Shown here: piece by piece, positions 60,749-64,000 of the stretch
Numbering within the stretch: the stretch's first letter is position 1
How the letters are laid out: each line of letters opens with the position of its first letter
Source of the DNA: Rhodococcoides kroppenstedtii
GTDB taxonomy: Bacteria > Actinomycetota > Actinomycetes > Mycobacteriales > Mycobacteriaceae
Length of the DNA: 64,000 bases
Reading direction: 5' to 3'
Assembly: GCF_900111805.1 (NCBI RefSeq)
Contig: NZ_FOJN01000008.1
Span: 1 to 64,000 of the forward strand
Program-made: the position numbers and the translations under genes
Notes under the pieces: model-generated
Database searches by the model: none
Told to the model about the DNA's origin: nothing
The model's input: the letters and a program-made list of their open reading frames with translations, nothing else

Positions 60749-61729
60749 GTGCAGACCACGACCCCCCTCCTGGACGGTCTCGAGCCGGGCACGTACCGCC
60801 CGCACGCCGTGCACACGACGGACCGCATCTGGTCGGAGACCAATTGCTACGTCGATCTGTGGATCGAGGTGTTGCACGCGTCGGGTGTGGATCCGGTGCC
60901 GGCCTTGTCGTTCGTCCTCGGCGCCGGGTTCGACGGTCGGCAGTGGGACTTCGTGAAGTACCAGCCGGAGGATTTGCGGCGCCTGCACGGCATCGAGGTG
61001 AACGAGATGAACGTGTGGAAGCCGTTCGCGGAGCACCTGATCGAGAACATCGAGGACGGCGTCGCCAGCACCGTGGAGGTGGACGCGTTCCACCTTCCGG
61101 ACACCGCCGGGGTGTCGTACGGACTGCAGCACACCAAGACCACGGTGGTGCCCACCCGGATCGACCGGGCCGCGCGGGAGATGGACTACTTCCACAACGC
61201 CGGCCTGTTCCGGCTGTCCGGGAACGATTTCGATCGCGTTCTCGGCCTGGAGGTTCCGGACGGGGCCGTCGCGCTCCCGCCGTACCTCGAACGCATCACG
61301 CTGGAGGGCGGAGTTCTTCGGGTGGACCCGACCGAGGACGACCGCGACCTCGACGTCGCCCGGACGCATCTGCGACGGGCGGGGACGGACAACCCGGTGG
61401 CGGGCCTCGCGCAGCGGGTGGTCGACGACGTGGAGTGGATTCGCGAGTCGGGTCCCGACGCGTTCCATCTGTGGTCGTTCGGCACGCTGCGGCAGTGCGG
61501 GGCCACGGCCGAGCTCGCAGCCGACGTGGCGGCGTACCTCGAGGGTCGCGGCGTCCAGGGCGCCGGCGCGGCCGCCGAACCGTTCCGTGAGGTCGCGACG
61601 GGCGCGAAGTCGGTGCAGTTCCGGATGGCTCGTGCGGCCCGCGGGCGGGCCGTCGATCCGCGAGAACCGTTGGACGCCATGGCCGTGAAGTGGCAGCAGG
61701 CCGTCGACATCCTGCGCGCCGCGCTGTGA
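60749..61729 (+). CDS. DUF1839 family protein
   Basis: A 326-residue soluble protein with the DUF1839 features: HTTDRIWSETNCYVDLWIEVLHASG near the start, FVLGAGFDGRQWDFVKYQPEDLRRLHGIEV, then LPDTAGVSYGLQHTKTTVV and EMDYFHNAGLFRLSGNDF. The reaction is unknown. From memory, relatives are found near carrier proteins and carrier-loading enzymes, and this window has a carrier protein at 45.0 kb; that link needs testing. The GTG has GAGG eight bases ahead, and the stop overlaps the GH2-like gene (GTGA). Confidence 0.8.
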   Translation: MQTTTPLLDGLEPGTYRPHAVHTTDRIWSETNCYVDLWIEVLHASGVDPVPALSFVLGAGFDGRQWDFVKYQPEDLRRLHGIEVNEMNVWKPFAEHLIENIEDGVASTVEVDAFHLPDTAGVSYGLQHTKTTVVPTRIDRAAREMDYFHNAGLFRLSGNDFDRVLGLEVPDGAVALPPYLERITLEGGVLRVDPTEDDRDLDVARTHLRRAGTDNPVAGLAQRVVDDVEWIRESGPDAFHLWSFGTLRQCGATAELAADVAAYLEGRGVQGAGAAAEPFREVATGAKSVQFRMARAARGRAVDPREPLDAMAVKWQQAVDILRAAL

Positions 61730-64000
61730 CCACCGGGTACGGGCCGGTGGCGGCGGACTGGACCGTCTGCCGCACGGACGCCGGTGCGGCCGACGCACCA
61801 CCCGGCCCGGAGGCGGAGCGCATCCCGGCGCGGGTGCCGGGGACGGTCGCCGAGGCGCTCCGGGACGCGGGTCGCCAGATATCCGACGGCAACGATCTCG
61901 GCACCAACGACCTCGACGGCGCCGACTGGTGGTTCGAGACCACGCTGACCGTGCCCGACGTCCCCGGGCGGCTCGTGTTCGACGGGCTCGCCACCGTGTC
62001 CGAGGTCTGGGTGGACGGCGTGCTGCGTGCGTCGAGCACCTCGATGTTCGTCCCCGTCGTGGTCGACCTCGCCGACCTGGCCGGCCGGACCGTCGCGGTG
62101 GCGGTGTGCTGCCGCGCGCTGTCCCCTCACCTGCGTCGACGACCCCGCGGACGGTGGCGCTCGTCGATGATCGCGCAGCAGGGGCTGCGGTGGGTGCGGA
62201 CCACGATGCTCGGTCGGGCCCCCGTCTTCGCCGGTGCGCCGGTGCCGGTGGGCCCGTTCCGTGATGTCCGCGTGGTCCCGGCGAGTCCGGACCTGCAGGT
62301 GCGCGGCCGAGTGACGCACGGCCGCTGCGAGATTCACGTGACGGGACGCGCGGACTCCGACGTGACGGTCTCGATCGGAGGCGACAGCTACCCGGTGGCC
62401 GTGGACGGCTCCGGATCGGTCGACGCCGTGGTCGACGTCGGAGAGCGCGAACGTTGGTGGCCGCACACGCACGGCCGTCCCGCGCTCCACGACGTGGTTC
62501 TTGAGTCCGCCGGCACCCGTATCGCGGCGGCGGTCGGATTCCGCTCGGTCGACGTCGATCCGTCCCGGCCGGGGGAAGCCCTCCGCGTCAACGGCATTCC
62601 CGTGTACGCGCGTGGCGGCTGCTGGGTTCCGCTGGACCCCGTTTCGCTGCGGACCGATCCGACCGCCCTCGACGCCGCGCTGGACGACGTGATCGCGTCC
62701 GGCGGCAACCTGATCCGCCTGACGGGCACCATGGTGTACGAGACGCCGGACTTCCACGCACGGTGCGCCGAGCGAGGCATCATGGTCTGGCAGGACGTCA
62801 TGATCGCCACCGTCGACCCGCCGGACGACGACGTCGTCACCGCGCAGGTGGTCGCGGAAATTCGCGCGGCTCTCGCGGCGTCCGGGCCGGCCACCGTCGT
62901 CGTCAGCGGGGGGAGCGAGACCTACCAGCAGCCGACGATGCTCGGTCTCGCCGCCGACGATGCCCGTATTCCGCTGCTGGACAGCGTCATACCGGACCTG
63001 CTGGCGTCGTCGTACCCCGATCTGGCGTACGTCCCGTCGTCGCCGTCCGGTGGGGACCTGGCCACGCACGGCCGCGCGGGCGTCGCGCACTGGTTCGGGG
63101 TCGGCGGGTACCTCCGGCCGCTGTCCGACGTGCGCACGGCCGGGGTGCGCTTCGCGGCCGAGTCGCTCGCCTTCGCGATCCCGCCCGAACGTCGCTCGGT
63201 GGACGCGCGTTTCGGCTCGGCCCACCCCGCCGGGCACGATCCCCGATGGAAGGCCGCGGTGCCGCGGGACCGGGGATCGTCGTGGGACTTCGAGGACGTG
63301 CGAGACCACTACGTGCGCACGGTGTTCGGCGTCGAACCGTCCCTGGTGCGCCGCGACGATCCGGAGCGGTACCTCGACTACGGCCGCGCCGCGGTGTGCG
63401 AGGCGACCTCGGCGGTGCTGGGGTACTGGCGGCGCCCGGACTCCGAGTGCGGCGGGGCACTGGTGCTCACGCTGCGGGACCTCATGCCCGGCGCGGGATG
63501 GGGTTTCACGGATTCCGACGGTGAGGTCAAGGCTCCGTGGTACGCGATGGCGCGGGTCCATGCGCCCACCACCGTGCTGGTGTCCGACGAGGGGATGGAC
63601 GGGCTCGCCGTCCACGCCGTCCACGACGGGGCCGATCCACTTTGCGCCGCCGTGACCGTGCGGGCCGTGAGTCGAACGGGGAGCGTGATCGCCGACGGGA
63701 CGTGGCCGGTGGACCTACCGGGCCACGGACATGCGAGTACGACCGTGGATGCGGTGCTGGGCCGCTTCACCGACGCGACGCACGCACATCGCTTCGGCCC
63801 CCGCGCGGTGGACGCCGTGGTGGTGGACCTGGTGCAGGACGGCGCCGTCTTGGCGCGCTCGGTGACGCTGATCGGCGGACCCGCACTGCCCGTGCAGGAT
63901 TCGGTAGGGCTGACGGCCGGCGTGGAGCCCGCCGACGACGGCACATGGGTTCTCGAGGTGGCGGCCGAGTCGGCCGCTCAGTACGTGTGCGTCGACGTGG
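61726..64000 (+). CDS. GH2/beta-mannosidase-like protein, cut by the window end
   Basis: The frame from GTG 61726 stays open to the last base (about 758 codons), so the stop is outside. The N-terminal part resembles a GH2 sugar-binding domain (DGADWWFETTLTVPD, FDGLATVSEVWVDGVL). A beta-sandwich part and a TIM-barrel-like part follow, with GGCWVPLDPVSLRTDP and GNLIRLTGTMVYETPDFHARCAERGIMVWQD as in beta-mannosidases. Glu398 in SGGSETYQQP and Glu479 in FAAESLAF stand where the acid/base and nucleophile are expected, though the usual NE pair is altered to SE. No signal peptide is seen. It is coupled to the DUF1839 gene, so a cytoplasmic joint role is likely. Confidence 0.78.
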   Translation, partial: MTTGYGPVAADWTVCRTDAGAADAPPGPEAERIPARVPGTVAEALRDAGRQISDGNDLGTNDLDGADWWFETTLTVPDVPGRLVFDGLATVSEVWVDGVLRASSTSMFVPVVVDLADLAGRTVAVAVCCRALSPHLRRRPRGRWRSSMIAQQGLRWVRTTMLGRAPVFAGAPVPVGPFRDVRVVPASPDLQVRGRVTHGRCEIHVTGRADSDVTVSIGGDSYPVAVDGSGSVDAVVDVGERERWWPHTHGRPALHDVVLESAGTRIAAAVGFRSVDVDPSRPGEALRVNGIPVYARGGCWVPLDPVSLRTDPTALDAALDDVIASGGNLIRLTGTMVYETPDFHARCAERGIMVWQDVMIATVDPPDDDVVTAQVVAEIRAALAASGPATVVVSGGSETYQQPTMLGLAADDARIPLLDSVIPDLLASSYPDLAYVPSSPSGGDLATHGRAGVAHWFGVGGYLRPLSDVRTAGVRFAAESLAFAIPPERRSVDARFGSAHPAGHDPRWKAAVPRDRGSSWDFEDVRDHYVRTVFGVEPSLVRRDDPERYLDYGRAAVCEATSAVLGYWRRPDSECGGALVLTLRDLMPGAGWGFTDSDGEVKAPWYAMARVHAPTTVLVSDEGMDGLAVHAVHDGADPLCAAVTVRAVSRTGSVIADGTWPVDLPGHGHASTTVDAVLGRFTDATHAHRFGPRAVDAVVVDLVQDGAVLARSVTLIGGPALPVQDSVGLTAGVEPADDGTWVLEVAAESAAQYVCVDV

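Noticed and set aside
1-64000. tRNA, rRNA, CRISPR array or replication origin.
   Set aside because: No cloverleaf-like gene with a CCA-compatible end, no rRNA segment, no regular repeat-spacer array and no DnaA-box cluster was recognised in the gaps.

Overview
The window comes from a GC-rich actinobacterium. Frequent GTG starts, ATGA/GTGA overlaps between genes, LGFP cell-wall repeats, an MCE-family gene, a polyprenol-phosphate-mannose synthase and FprB-type and AurF-type redox genes point to a mycolic-acid-containing genus, most likely Rhodococcus or a close relative. The genus is inferred from gene content; no marker gene for it is present.

Region 1 (1-21.9 kb) is a polysaccharide locus. 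It opens with the 3' part of an IS3-family insertion sequence that abuts a decayed beta-helix gene. A leftward operon follows: glycosyltransferase, GDP-mannose dehydratase, SGNH/sialate-esterase-like protein, then a phage-tail-like remnant and the beta-helix relic. Next come a hexapeptide O-acetyltransferase, three tandem lipoprotein lipases and a chain-length/BY-kinase-like protein with a degenerate P-loop. A long rightward operon then carries GDP-mannose dehydratase, acetyltransferase, glycosyltransferase, Wzx-like flippase, glycosyltransferase, Wzy-like polymerase, membrane acyltransferase and two secreted glycoside hydrolases with LGFP-like ends.

Region 2 (22-42.8 kb) is mixed. It holds a proline-rich PQQ-propeller membrane protein with an LRV-repeat partner, small membrane proteins, a GAF-ANTAR regulator, polyprenol-P-mannose synthase, an Lrp-GGDEF-membrane protein operon, and the only BY-kinase in the window with an intact Walker A. 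A frameshifted orphan MCE gene follows. Then come a TetR/FprB/AurF-like operon with two tandem palindromic operators on its promoter, a low-molecular-weight tyrosine phosphatase, a second GGDEF cyclase, a type II NADH dehydrogenase and an Hsp70-like membrane protein.

Region 3 (42.8-64 kb) is a second polysaccharide locus. One leftward operon encodes an acyl carrier protein, a polyprenyl glycosylphosphotransferase and a YdcF-like protein. A GNAT protein and a Tat-exported beta-helix protein run rightward and meet, at a perfect 22-bp stem terminator, a long leftward operon: two glycosyltransferases, Wzx, CgeB-like glycosyltransferase, Wzy-like protein, a chain-length protein without P-loop, a double alpha/beta hydrolase and a second Tat beta-helix protein. 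Divergent from it are a half-length Hsp70-like membrane protein, a DUF1839 protein and a GH2-like protein cut by the window end.

Taken together the window encodes two complete flippase/polymerase export systems, three Wzz-like proteins of which one looks catalytically competent, one priming transferase, one matching phosphatase, and several secreted enzymes that could trim or modify the polymers. Two c-di-GMP cyclases lie between the two loci. Starts were chosen by ribosome binding sites and gene overlaps; functions rest on motif recognition, without database searches.
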